From contig BSBM01000965.1 of assembly GCA_027924585.1 (NCBI GenBank), forward strand, positions 2,542,001 through 2,606,000: DNA of 64,000 nt. Reading direction: 5' to 3'. The notes below the pieces were generated by a model. It saw only the letters and a list, made by a program, of their open reading frames with translations. It was not told the origin of the DNA and did no database searches. The translations under genes and the position numbers were made by a program. Below, one piece after another: positions 1 through 11,164 of this stretch. Source of the stretch: Larix kaempferi. Lineage: Eukaryota > Streptophyta > Pinopsida > Pinales > Pinaceae. The stretch's first letter is position 1; each line of letters opens with the position of its first letter.

Positions 1-2919
1 ATTTACAATGGCGTTTCACCCGAAACCCATTTCCAAAGCATGGGATCCTTCCCATCTAGTTTGGCTTCTGCAGGCCATCGCACATGGTCTTCCTGCAATG
101 TGTCATCCTCGCACACTTTATCAAATAGCCCAAACAGTCAACAACATTTAGCAATAATCTTCAAATATGATTGTTCCATAACCAATCAATAGCATTAATA
201 ATTAAATTCAATATGAATTTACAATTCTGTCTCCTACAGAAATTGATTTGCTTAGCAATGAGTCTCTCCTCGTATTGTTTGGCTCTTGTAAAGTGGTATC
301 ACTCTGCCCATTATGGTTTCACCTTTGCTACCATACCTGAACATCCACCTACAGCATGTCCTCTTGACACAATTCTATATAAGACAAACAATCATTAGCA
401 ATTATAAGCAAATTCTCAAATCTCAAATTTGTAACTCTGTTTTCCTACAGAAATTAGATTGGCAACTATGAGATTATTCTCATAAACTTAAACCAAACAA
501 TTTTCAGATTTGTTTCATGCGTAAATTTACAACCATGAGAACCTTCTCATAACCTTTGGCTTTTGCACATGGTAGGGTCCCGGTCTTTACTATGGACTTA
601 TCCTCATTGCCATACGCAAGACTTTTCTACCTGAAAACTGAAACTTCAATCAACCAAACACGTTGTGAGTATCTGTGCATATAATCCTTTCATTGCCATA
701 ACAGTTACTGAAGTGATCTCAGAATTATAAAACTCAATAATTCAAACACCTTCAGTTGTTTAATATTTGAAATGTAATGAAACATATACACATTTCTATA
801 CATGCATCACTATCACAATAAAATTGCAAGACATAGTCACACTATCCATGCAATTTAAATAACTGTAAATACTCATTACTTCCTTTCCATGCAGCTCTGT
901 CCTTCCACAGAGCATTCCAGCAGCCCATCGATCATGATTTGGCTCTTCATGCACTTACTATTCTGCATTCATAACAGCCCATGAAATGATCCTAGATTTA
1001 TCATCAATTCATCATTTATTTTGCAATAACATATGAATCATCCCTATGCATTCATACAATGCATCACAAGATTTATAAAATCTCTTAATGCACATCTACT
1101 CAATGCTACCTTGCATTATTTCATGAGTACTATGCATTCAAGCATATTATGATCGAAACATGACTATCTCATATAACTTGCATTACCATAATCAGGACCA
1201 CCAGTGCTCACTTGCTTTGGTTATTAGGCACATAACTAACATACACATGGCATGATATAAATTCATATGAATGCATTGAGATTTCTAAACAGTCATAGGG
1301 TGTAAGGATCATTTCCTTCACTTACCCACACCTCACCAAGCTTGGTAGGTTAATAGTCCCAATCGGTATTCAATATCACATGCAAACTATCTCAACATAG
1401 CTCAAACATAGTTGAAGAGATCTTACCAAATCCTCTTTCAACATTCATGCAATTTGGCACCAATAATCATTACCTGCATGGTTACCATTAACATCGCTTG
1501 ATGTTACCTGATTAGTTGGCCTCTTACCAAGGTTGCTCAGTCTTTTTTTCCAACTTGTTGATCATAAATTTGTTGCACCATCATTTCTGCATAAGGTTGT
1601 TGCCTTCATACAACAACATCCTCAGCACATTTAGCCATGCTCTTTGTTATCTTTGGTCCTACAACCAATACCAACATCAATAGTGATTATCAACCACAAT
1701 ATTCTCCATTAGTGGTTCATTGCATATGCAGACTTCATTATTCTACCAATATGCAATATCCCATTTAGGCACAAGCATTTCCATATGCACTATGCAATGT
1801 TTGTTAAGATGACATCTAGTGCATATACATCTATGTAATCCCTTACATTTTAACATTTTTATGCCATATGACAATTTCATAATTATAAGTATGATAACAA
1901 ACAGGGTTTTAAGGAATTGTTCCCTTTTCGATCCCTCATTGTAACATGGAATTCCTCTTCCATATCATGCAATTGTAGAGATTGCCCATTTTGACAACAA
2001 AATTTGTTTGTCAAAACAGCTGTTGGCACTCTTCTGCACTAAATATCTATGATATATGTAGACTTCATTCAAACTCTGGTCATGCATCATTGTTCCCTGA
2101 TGGACAAGCTTTCCAATGCCTGTCTTCATGCTCCATTCCGACATCAGGTACGGAAACTGCATCTCTTCAAAAATGACAACTTTCACTCCAATTCTGCACA
2201 TTTTACACAGTTCCATTTTGGTCCAGAATGCCAACTTCAGCCACCTGTGGGAGGAAATCCATGAAGAATCACAAAAAATTATCTATTGTGCGAAGTTATT
2301 CCATATAACAAGGAACACTCAGCAATTCATGGATTCCAATTCCTATGCACCATTCATCTTCTATGAATTTCTGGGTTTTACTACTTTTCACTTTTCACAT
2401 TTTTACAAAATTCCAAATTTTGGGCCAAAAATGGCTATATCTCAAACGGTGCATTTCTGGGAAATCTTCATCTAACAAAAAATGTATGTCTTAATGAGAA
2501 TATGAAATGTCTAGTTCAGTAAAAATTTTGATTCCCACATCTAGGGTCACTTTTACTACCCACAAGCTTTTCAAAATCCCGAAAAAGTGGCCCGGAACAG
2601 TGCTTTTTGGCCTTCTTGCTCACCCCGACTTCACATCCCTTGAAGTTTGGCTCTAAGATTCTGAACTTAACATCGTTCCTGCTTCATGACCGTGCCTGAT
2701 CAATTTCAGCTCAAACTGACCTTCTGGCAAGCCTCGGGACTCCGTCCTTCAAAAGTCACTATTCCCCATTTTCTGTCAAATCGGAGTGTAATGGGCTCGG
2801 GGTCTTCACTGGTTCTTTCATCGCCTTCGTCAATGGCCTCCGAGCCCCACAGGAATCATCCCATTCCGAGACCGGATGCTCCCTCTATCCAAAAATTGAG
2901 TTTTCGTCGCTCTGCCGCT

Positions 2920-3450
2920 ATGGAACGGTTCGCTAAACGCTCCCGCAATTGCGAAGCCATTCAACGAATGCTCCCACAGCTGCGGAGCCATTCGTGGAAT
3001 GCTTTCGTTGCGGAGCAATTTGGCGAATGCTCCCGCAGTTGCGGAGCCTTTCACGGAATGCTTCCGCAATTTCAGAACGGTTTGCCGAATGTTTCCGAAA
3101 TTTCGGGACGATTTGGTGAAGTCTTCCCCAGTTTCGGAACGACTTGCGGAACTCTTCCGCAAATTTCGGAAGAGAATTCCTTCCGCAATTTCGGAAGAAA
3201 ATTCCTTCCGAGAATTTCCTTTCGACACCGAATACTTAGAAAAATTTTCCACTGTTTTGGAATAGTTTTTCCGAATTCTTCCGCGTTGTGGAACAACTCG
3301 CGGAATCTTTCCGTAGTTTCGGGACAACTTCCCGAACTCTTCCGCGATTTCGGAACCGTTCGTGGAATCCTTCCACAGTTTTGGGAAGACATTCCTGAAC
3401 TCTTCCGCGTTGCGGAAACATTCGCAGAATCCTTCCGCAATTTCGGAAGT
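2920..3450. repeat. Degenerate near-palindromic TTCCGNAATTNCGGAA-type repeat
   Basis: Some 500 bp are built from short variants of TTCCGCAATTTCGGAA, CGGAATCTTCCGC and GCGGAGCCATT, repeated irregularly every 15 to 35 bases. The core is close to its own reverse complement, so both strands show open frames with Phe/Arg/Asn/Glu-rich peptides (plus frame at 2686-3522, minus frame at 2830-3456). I read these as by-products of the repeat. It sits in the leader of the minus-strand LTR element, about 150 bp from its primer-binding site. Confidence 0.8.
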
Positions 3451-3590
3451 CATCATAGAAACTTAGAAAAAAAAAATTTGAAATTGAAAATTTTTGAAAA
3501 TTTTCCTAACTATCAGTGTTGAGCAGGAAGCATACTTACCTCTGCACCTATAATATGTAGCCCCATAAAGGCCCAATGCTGCAATCAGCA

Positions 3591-3602
3591 GCTCTGATAC
3601 CA
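3591..3602 (-). other. Primer-binding site, initiator tRNA-Met type
   Basis: The plus strand reads GCTCTGATACCA, the reverse complement of TGGTATCAGAGC, the usual plant initiator tRNA-Met primer-binding site. Three bases separate it from the LTR terminus at 3606. It fixes the element as minus-strand, with its 5' LTR to the right. Confidence 0.9.
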
Positions 3603-3605
3603 AAT

Positions 3606-4990
3606 TGTCATGTACCCACCCATTTGACCAATGCAAGGCAGGGTACATGATGCCGAATTCAGAGCTTTCACATGATCTCAACCCATTAGTTAGATTCATA
3701 TGAAAAAAAATATGAATATGTAGATGTAAAACAAATCAATTATGATGCACAGCGGAATTAAAATATCCACACACATTACTCATGCATACAGCATAACAAC
3801 AGTTATCAAATTAATATAGTGCAGAAGTAAATATAGAGGCATAAAAACACTTGTCTTCATTTTTGCAACTGCCCAAGCAACTAGCTATGTCGCTGCAACG
3901 TTCCACCTAGCCATAGGCTCTTCGACAACTTATACTGAGTCCGTCTGAAGGCCACCCCCCCACTGGGAATGATTCTCACAAGGAAAGGGAACATTCCATC
4001 TCACACGCAGTCCATCAACCATTTCATCTCAGCCAAGCCAGTCCAACTGGGTTTATCAGGCTACACTTGAACAATGGATGCTTATTCTCAAGATCAAGCC
4101 AGAACAATGGATTACCCCTTTGCCCATACTCCAACATACTCTTATTTCTCACAGCAAAAACGATCATTGACAGGGTTACACATTTACAACAGAGGTGATC
4201 ACCAAATAGGGTCCACATTGGCTCTCCCAACTCGTGGTTCACCAAAGCGAACTGTGGAATTTCGATTTCAACCCCAGGGAGAAAAACCGATTTCTCTCCA
4301 CTGGTTAGGATCCTTTCCAATGGCCTAAACGACCTCCAGGAAGACCCACAAATGTTTTGTTTTCTTCCCCACTGGTAATCAATACAAAAACACCCCTTCC
4401 CAAGTAAAAAGATGGAGGGAAACCCAGAAAACCATGGAGAAAAACGCCCAGGTAGCTAGAGCTACGTGAGAGAGCAAGACTGATGGTTGCCTAATGGTTT
4501 AGAGAGCAATTTCATGGCTCTATTCTTGCCCAAGGAGACAAACACGATTTTCCATGAAGGGTGGCTTTCCCATACCCAAATTTGGACAGTCATACCTCTC
4601 CATTCCCAAGGCATTAACTACCTCAACCAACTCTTGGGAGAAATCAATGGTTGGGTACAAAAGTCAACATGGGTAGTTGAGGGTTTGATGGGTTCTCTCA
4701 TTGACACTTGGCTTGAACTGATTGGCTCAAGGGTTTGAATGTTTTCCCTCCCAATTCCTTGTGAAATCATGCCTCCATCTCTTTGTTGCATTGCATAGCT
4801 AGTTGTGGGTATTTTTATTAAAATGCATATTACATGATGTTGAAATTCCAATGTGCCTGGCTAGCACGCAAAGCATATGCATCAATAAATCGATGGCAGG
4901 GCCTTGGCCTTGATCTCCTCACCATGATTTCATAACAAATATTACATCAATTACATTGAATGTAATGGGGTCAATAATGGGGACGTTACA
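3606..4990 (-). mobile_element. 5' LTR of minus-strand element, inserted in a copia pol gene
   Basis: The plus strand starts TGTCATGTACCC and ends GGGGACGTTACA, giving TG...CA ends with an imperfect terminal inverted repeat. The left end abuts a tRNA-Met PBS. Immediately right, copia pol sequence begins with CATGGCCACACC. The second copia copy (minus strand near 25535-25545) reads AAGGCCATGGCCACACC without interruption, so the insertion point and the probable 5-bp duplication CATGG (4991-4995) can be placed; the partner duplication lies outside the window. The LTR is 1385 bp and carries no convincing gene. The termini resemble those of the gypsy-type LTRs elsewhere in this window. Confidence 0.85.
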
Positions 4991-5743
4991 CATGGCCACA
5001 CCTATGGCATCGAATCTAAAGCTTCTTTGTGATGCTTCATCTGAGCTAGTTGATGTCTCTATGCATCGTCAGATGATTGGGTCCTTGATGTACCTGATGA
5101 ACACGAGACCAGATATTTGCTTTGCAGTGAACACATTGAGCCAGTTCCTGACGGATCCAAGAGTGTTCACTTGGTTGCTGTAAAGCATGTTCTAAGGTAC
5201 CTGAAGGGTACAGTTGATTATGGGCTCAAGTATGAAGTGAATTAAAAGTTTAACCTACAAGGTTATGTTGATTCAGATTGGGATAGCAATGCTGTAGATA
5301 GGAAGAGCACATCTGGGTGCTGGTTCAGTATGGGATCAGGTGTGATCTCTTGGTTTAGCAGGAAGCAATCCTGCGTAGCACTGAGTACAGCTGAGGCAGA
5401 GTATGTTGCAGCTTGTTCAGCTAGTTGTGAGGCAATATGGCTACGGAAGCTACTGTCTGAGTTATTTGATCTTCCGTTGGATGCTACTGGTATCTTTTGT
5501 GATAACTAGAGTTGTGTGAAGCTGTCTGAGAGCCCAATGTTTCATGACTGGTCGAAACACATAGAGATCAAATATCACTATATCAGGGATATGGTGTAGA
5601 GAGGAGCCGTGAAGCTCCTGTATGTTGCGACGGATGAGCAGATTGCAGATGTGCTGACGAAGCCACTAGCCAGGGTGAAGTTCAAGTACTTCAAAGAGAG
5701 GCTTGGCGTTCTTTAGATCGAGGACACTTCGAGAAAGAAGTGA
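4991..5743 (+). pseudogene. Ty1/copia pol remnant: end of reverse transcriptase plus RNase H
   Basis: Copia Pol would copy element RNA into DNA in virus-like particles. The visible part starts at MATPMAS and includes RQMIGSLMYL, TRPDICFAVNTLSQF, RYLKGT, the RNase H blocks VDSDW, STAEAEYVA, and ADVLTKPLA near the end. It is broken: compared with the copy at 25006-25590 one G is missing near 5160 (frameshift), and Gln codons have become stops at 5243 (TAA) and 5714 (TAG); stops at 5517 and 5597 lie where the family normally has Gln. The original stop is probably TGA at 5741-5743. Its upstream half was separated by the LTR insertion at 4990. It is not functional. Confidence 0.92.
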
Positions 5744-5869
5744 TGGACACATTTGCTGAAGCCATTCCAAGCATGTTGGAAGGAGGATCCTTCACATGGC
5801 TGTGGATGTAAGCGCTGGATGATGAGCATCATGATGATGTTCTAGTTTATGCTTGGATATGATCAGTTG

Positions 5870-6330
5870 GATCATTTTTATGTATGTATGTATGCATCAT
5901 GTTGGATGGTAGATATGATCGGTTGGATCATGTGTATGTATTTTGTATAAGCATCATGTTGGATGCTTGGACCATGTATCTGTATATGTATCAGGTGGAT
6001 ACATTGTATGATCAGGTAGATCATGTATATTGATATGTCTCAGGTAGATCATGTATGTTGATGGATACATTGTGTGGATCATGTATCTATGTATCAGGTG
6101 GATACACTATGTATGATGATATGTATCAGGTAGATACTTGGTGTGTATCAGATGGATGCATTGTATGATTAGGTAGATCATGTATGTTGATGGATACATT
6201 GTGTGGATCATGTATCTATGTATCAGGTGGATACACTATGTATGATGATATGTATCAGGTAGATACTTGGTGTGCATCAGATGGATGCATTGTATGATCA
6301 GGGTGATCGTGGATGACAAGCTTCTCCAGA
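5870..6330. repeat. GATCATGTATCAGGTGGATAC-like tandem repeats
   Basis: Short units such as GTATCAGGTGGATACA and GATCAGGTAGATCATG recur, many with internal dyad symmetry (GTATC..GATAC, GATC..GATC). A larger block is duplicated with a period of about 129 bp (ATGTATGTTGATGG starts at 6051 and 6180). It lies in the copia 3' UTR. Confidence 0.8.
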
Positions 6331-6439
6331 TGACATGCAGCAGGATGTTGCAGTGATGATGATCAGGATGATCATGTGTACATCAGGATGATGTATGGCG
6401 AGTATCAGATGATACTTTGTGGCCGTGGATTAGGTTGTG

Positions 6440-7100
6440 AAGATAAGCATGTAATTTGTTCCCTAGGAGATTTGCAGATGGTCTTTCAAGGTTTTGCCTA
6501 TGGCATGTAATTCGGTGCCCTGGGATATTTGACAAATGCTCTTTCGAGGTTTCGCTTGGGAGGACATATAATTTGTGCCCTGGGAGATCTGCAGATAGTC
6601 TTATGAGGTTTTTCCTATGGCATGTAATTCGGTGCCCTGGGATATCTGGTAGATGCTCTTTCAAGGTTTTGTCCTATGGCATGTAATTTTCTCCTGGGAG
6701 ATCTGGATAGGATGAAAAAGGCCTCAGATGCTTCAGCCAGGTTTTGCCATGACCAAATGTAATTTTCTCCTGGGAGATCTGGACAGGATGAAAAAGGCCT
6801 CAGATGCTTTAGCCAGGTTTTGTGGTGGACCACATGTAATGTGCTCTTGGGAGATCCGATAGGTAGAGCTGTGTGCTCGTAACAGCCTGGGATGCTTTAG
6901 CCAGGTTTTGTGGTGAGATCACATGTAATGTGCTCCTGGGAGATCCGACAGGTAGATCTGTGTGCTCGTAACAGCCTGGGATGCTTCAGCTAGGTTTTGT
7001 GATGGGTCACATGTAATGTGCTCCTAGGAGATCCTACAGGTAGAGCTGTGTGCTCGTAATAGCTTGGGATGTTGTAGCCAGGTTTTGTGATGCACGTAAT
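6440..7100. repeat. Tandem array of about 9-10 units in the copia 3' UTR
   Basis: Units of roughly 60 to 90 bp share CATGTAAT, CTCCTGGGAGATC and CAGGTTTTG. Adjacent units are more alike than distant ones; for example two consecutive units carry GATGAAAAAGGCCTCAGATG, and three later ones carry GAGCTGTGTGCTCGTAA or a close variant. The sister element near 24400-24600 has only about three such units, so the array has changed in number. Confidence 0.85.
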
Positions 7101-7335
7101 AAGTCCTGAGAATTCCACAGTATGGCCAGTGATGATGAAGACTTGCAGGTGGTGGGCCTACATCCAGTATGAAAAAGGACTGGCTCTGTAGAACTTCCTA
7201 TGATGAGTAGATTCAGAGATTGATTGAGATAGCAGCAACAATGACGATGATGATGACTCGATGACGATTATCCAGTGACGATGATCCAAAGAAGATGACT
7301 TGTGCTAGAAGACCTATGTTGAGAAATACCTTCCT

Positions 7336-7348
7336 AGTTAAGAGGGAG
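7336..7348 (+). other. Polypurine tract of copia element
   Basis: AGTTAAGAGGGAG lies directly before the TGTTGAT start of the LTR. The identical tract, reversed, abuts the LTR of the sister element at 24156-24168. Confidence 0.85.
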
Positions 7349-7999
7349 TGTTGATTTATTTGTAACTTCGGAATGTATTTCATATATGTATTTTGTATGT
7401 ACTCCTATAGAGATGGTATTATTCCTCTATACAGAAGTGTCATCATTTATATTGTAAATGTCATAACTTATACTTGATGGGTTATTAGACCACCTTGTAG
7501 GGGTCGGCCCTGTATAAGTCATGTGGGTCGAAGGGTTATTAGACCACCCTATTAGGGGTCGGCCATGTGGGTCAAAGGGTTATTAGACCACCCTATTGGG
7601 GTTCATCCTAGTGAGCATTATGTTATGTGGTTAAGTTCGAGCCTACATGATTTATGTAAAAGGCAAGTCAAGTCAAGTATAAATAGAGTGCGGGAGGCAC
7701 TCTATTTACTTACTCACTTCTCACTCATGCACTCAAGGAGGAGTGGTGCACTTATGGAGGAGGAGGATCTGCTGCTAGGTTATGTCTATCTCTCATGTTT
7801 GGGTTGTATCATTGCTCTATCTATCTTTGAGGAAGTTATTGGGGTTTTTCACCTTTATGGTTTTCCCCAAGTAAATCTTTGTGTCTCTTGTGTGCTTGCA
7901 TTATTGTCTCCATGATTGATATGTTATAGATATGTTGTACATGTTGTTCTCTCAGTTAAGATCCTAGATCAGATTGAAGTAAATTCTGAAAATTTAATA
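7349..7999 (+). mobile_element. 3' LTR of copia element (plus strand)
   Basis: It begins TGTTGAT right after the polypurine tract and matches the 591-bp LTRs of the minus-strand sister element (23565-24155 and 29325-32898). It is longer because a segment around GTCGGCC...GGGTTATTAGACCACC is duplicated. A TATAAATA box lies at 7678-7685. The right end is placed where similarity to the sister LTR stops (AAAATTTAATA); minus-strand copia gag-protease coding sequence starts there. The final CA is TA here, so the boundary is uncertain by a few bases. Confidence 0.8.
7678..7707 (+). promoter_or_regulatory. LTR TATA box overlapped by a perfect hairpin
   Basis: TATAAATA (7678-7685) overlaps an inverted repeat: AAATAGAGTGC (7681-7691), loop GGGAG, GCACTCTATTT (7697-7707). 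The 11-bp stem is perfect. The sister LTRs keep a 10-bp version at 23844-23870 and 29604-29630. It should lie at or just upstream of the transcript start. Confidence 0.75.
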
Positions 8000-9171
8000 G
8001 AAAGCAGATTTGAATCCAAGAAAGGCACATAGAGAACATTCTCGAAGCTTCCATGCTCTACATGGATGGTACCTTTTCCCTTCGAAGAAATTTTTGAGTC
8101 ATCTCCCAAATGGATGTGGATGGAGATTCTTGGATCGAATGAAGAGAAGGAGTCAATGTTTGTAGCCATATGATTCGAGGCACCAGAATCTATCAGTAGA
8201 GTGGTGGGTTTCGAAACAGTTTCCATGAGTGCTTGACCTCTTTCATGATCATCATTTCTATCCTTCTTTCGTGCACTGTCGAGAAGACATATGTTATTCT
8301 TTTCCAAAAGGAGGGCCATTTGATCTATTATTTTATTCATGCATGAACTTTCAAAATGAAAGCCACGGTTGCAATATGAACATTTAGATTTTTCCTTGCC
8401 CTCTTTACCCTTCTGCTTGTTCCTCGAACCGAATGGTGCTTCCAGTTGCTTGCCTTTATCTCTTTGCTTGGTAGGCTCGAATTTGGGCTTCTCTTTCCTT
8501 TGCTTTCCTTTACCATTCAAATTCTTGGGTCCTTGAGCAAAGAGGGTTGAATCTTTGGATTTTATGGACCCCATTTGAATCAACTTATCATGCTCTTTTG
8601 TGACGGACTCAATGAAGGCATTCAAGGTAGGCATCTTCCAATTTGGGGTAGTTAGTCTACCGGAATTGAAAGTAGAGACAAATACCAAATAATATTTCCC
8701 AATCTTTGTGAGAATGGAGAGGATCAATTGCTTATCCTCTTTCACAACACCATTGTTCTTCAACTGCAATGACAAGTGCTTGAATTTTGTGAAAAACTCA
8801 TTGATGGCCTCAAAATTCTCAGGACTAAGGGAAATCAATTCATTTTCCAATTGAAAGGCCCTAAGCTCGTCTTGCTTGACAAAGAGATTGTCAATTTGCT
8901 CCCATATTTCTTTTGGAGTCTTCAATCTGCTGAGATGGAAGTGAAGATCCTTGGAAATGGAGAGGCAAAGGAGACCATAAGCTTCATCAAGCTTAATGTA
9001 GTGTTTGGTTCTTTCTGACAATGTGCTTGGCTCCAATTCAAGGCCAATAGTGACTCTATAGAACCCTTTTGAGCGTAATATAATCTCCATATCATCTTTC
9101 CATTCAAAATCATTGAAAGGAGTAAGAACTGGCTTGGAAGAAGAGTATTCCATCTCAAATAGTGAGTGCAC
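8000..9171 (-). pseudogene. Ty1/copia gag-protease fragment, open but truncated
   Basis: The minus strand encodes an uninterrupted frame of nearly 400 codons. Gag packages element RNA; the protease cleaves Gag-Pol. In order: N-terminal Gag domain (FNDFEWKDDME, LTPKEIW-type LKTPKEIWEQ), a Lys-rich stretch, a CCHC knuckle (CSYCNRGFHFESSC), and the aspartic protease site LIDSGASNHM. A natural start is the Met at 9153. Pol is cut off at NLLSI, just after the protease, where the LTR of the plus-strand copia element begins. The minus-strand PBS at 9509-9521 is the correct upstream context. The frame is well kept but integrase and RT are missing. Confidence 0.93.
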
Positions 9172-9508
9172 TTGATGTAGAAGAACTTGTCAAACACAAG
9201 AGAGCGAATGCAATTGATGTAGATGATTAACCTGTAAATCACAATCAAAACAAGAATAGTAAGGTCAAACAATCCACCCTTTTAGAGTTGCATCACACCT
9301 AGGATTCGAGATCAAACAAGTTGAATGGGTCCAATGTATCAAATCCAAGAATTATGTGGAAAACTCAAGCTTCTGGAGTGGATTGGAGTGTATTTTTCTT
9401 CTTTGCATGCACATGAGATATTTCATGCCAAAACTTCAGTAATTTTGAGCAAATTCACTCAAATCTTCTTGTAGAACACCTGTAGAAAAGAGATCTTGTC
9501 CCTACAAT

Positions 9509-9521
9509 GGCTCTGATACCA
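9509..9521 (-). other. Primer-binding site, tRNA-Met type, of copia gag fragment
   Basis: The plus strand reads GGCTCTGATACCA, reverse complement of TGGTATCAGAGCC. It is 338 bases upstream of the gag frame on the minus strand. Confidence 0.85.
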
Positions 9522-9523
9522 CG

Positions 9524-9680
9524 TAAAATTAGTCACAGCAGATCTAATGAACAAGTAAATCAATCACAATAGATGAAACTCAGAAAATATGGTGTAAACT
9601 GTGCGAAAACATGCATCAATACTCTATAATCCCAATAGGGTCTCATGTGCAAAAACATGCATCCCAATAAGGGTGCTCTA
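9524..9680 (-). mobile_element. Remnant of the 5' LTR of the minus-strand copia fragment
   Basis: This short piece lies where the 5' LTR should be, directly beyond the PBS. The LTR side reads CGTAAAATTAGTCACAG, so the expected terminal CA is altered. It contains an imperfect duplication (AAAACATGCATC twice) and is cut off at about 9680 by the first 2-kb gypsy-type LTR. Confidence 0.55.
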
Positions 9681-11104
9681 TAATCCCTTTGACTAGTATT
9701 GGTCTCTAGGTCTCAAATTGACTCCAAATGCCTTCAAATCTGCAAGGAAGGTGTATGAATGATATTAGGACTTGAATATGATGTTAAGGGATGATATATG
9801 GCCACCAAAATACCTCTTCAAACTCTCTTAATATTATGGACCAAGTATGCAATTTTACTAGTAATTTGGGGTTCAAATCCCCCTAGGGTAAGTACTAAAA
9901 ATGGCTTCCCAAATGCCTCCAAAGCCACTCAAATTTCTGAACAGAGGTAGGGAATGTATTAATTAGGTTATTAAGGTCTCATGTGAACCATTAATTTATT
10001 ACTATATATGTTCCAACCCTCTCCCATTCAGCTCACCAAAAATGCCCTCCCTCAAGGATCAAGAATATGCCATCAAAACTGGAAATGGTTGAAGGAGTGA
10101 GCTGCAATAGAAGAAACCATGAGTTGTCCTATAGCTTACACCTACAAATAAATACTCCATTAAAGCTCAAAATCAAAGGTCTAAATGGCCTTTCCAATTA
10201 CCAACTTGGATGGGAATCTTTCACCCTCGAAATTGGCTAAGGCAAGAAACTAGTCATCCACTAGCTCTCCCTCTTCACAAATGCAATTGCAAATTATACA
10301 AATGATCAAAATCTGGTTTCATTATTTTTTATTCACATTTATAAAGTTATAATTTCCTCCATGGGTCGAATTCCTTCCAAGAGACTCATGCCAACTCAAG
10401 TTGGGAACAGATTCCAAAGAACGCCACTTGTACAACAATTCCTAGTGTCCCACTTCCACCAAATCACATGTGGAAGCATCGTATCTACCCTAACACCCTT
10501 GAGCTCCCTCTTGGAGTCTATTTTTAGACCTGACATGTCATATATGTCATATCTCATCCTTCATGTCTGATTTGTGTCATAAGTGTCATAGCATCTTCAT
10601 CATTGTTGTCATAGAGCTAGGGAATCTAGCCCAAGTGTCTCACTAGCTCCAAATTGCCTCTTCCTCTTCCATGGTAGTTACTCTTCCTCTATATTTCGAC
10701 CTTGGATGAATCATGCCATGAATAATACCTTTTATACTCCCCAAGTATGTTACCATTCACCTTGAATTCGAATTGGTGAGAGAATGATGCCAAGTGTAGT
10801 GAGGAAATCTAGCCATATGTGGGTCCCACTTCCTCCATGTGTCTTCATGATCAAATGCCACTTTGATTTTCACTTGTATATATTTATTTATCTCATTTAT
10901 TAAATATTTATGCCATTCTAATGTTCAAACATCATTTATTATATCCATTATTCCAAATCCCAAAGCTTCCACCCCAAACCTAGGAAACTAGTAATTTTCG
11001 TCCTTAGCAATTATTTGACCTTTAGCATCAATTTGACAAACTCTAATGAATCGGGCCAGTGTGATTAGGCCATTGTGATCCAATTCCAAATTTGGGACAT
11101 GAAA
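9681..11104 (-). mobile_element. 2-kb-family LTR, copy 1 (3' LTR, with deletions)
   Basis: This copy aligns to the family seen at 13541, 15368 and 17402. It lacks about 244 bp at its left end and a 360-bp internal block. The internal loss joins two AGCT sites (single AGCT at 10030-10033; the two sites in copy 2 are 13924 and 14284). The right end GGGACATGA lies next to a purine tract on the minus strand, making it the 3' LTR of a minus-strand gypsy-like element. Confidence 0.85.
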
Positions 11105-11118
11105 AATCCTCCCTTCCC
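11105..11118 (-). other. Polypurine tract next to 2-kb LTR copy 1
   Basis: On the minus strand GGGAAGGGAGGATT immediately precedes the LTR start. Just upstream the minus strand can be read as LFEDKQYWEG, similar to the LF/EDK tail often found before gypsy polypurine tracts. Confidence 0.75.
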
Positions 11119-11164
11119 AATATTGCTTGTCCTCAAACAATTTTAAACATGGGTGTTGAAGAAC

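Larger units (their letters stand above)
1..3605 (-). mobile_element. Internal region of minus-strand LTR element (no gag-pol seen), continues past left edge
   Basis: This stretch lies inside a minus-strand LTR element because it abuts a primer-binding site (3591-3602) and an LTR (3606-4990) on its right. It is AT-rich and I recognise no gag, protease, RT or integrase motif in any frame. The only long open frames (about 2690-3520 on plus, 2830-3456 on minus) come from a simple repeat. The element may be a large non-autonomous derivative, or its coding part may lie beyond the window edge; the sequence here cannot decide. Confidence 0.55.
5744..7335 (+). other. Long repetitive 3' untranslated region of the copia element
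   Basis: About 1.6 kb separates the end of pol from the polypurine tract, with no credible gene. It is filled by two families of tandem repeats (described separately). The same arrangement, shorter, lies between pol and LTR in the copy at 24156-25005, so it is a feature of the element family. Confidence 0.75.

Noticed and set aside
2686-3522. Open frames of 278 (plus) and 208 (minus) codons
   Set aside because: Both arise from the same near-palindromic short repeat and have no domain or coding signal beyond the repeat.
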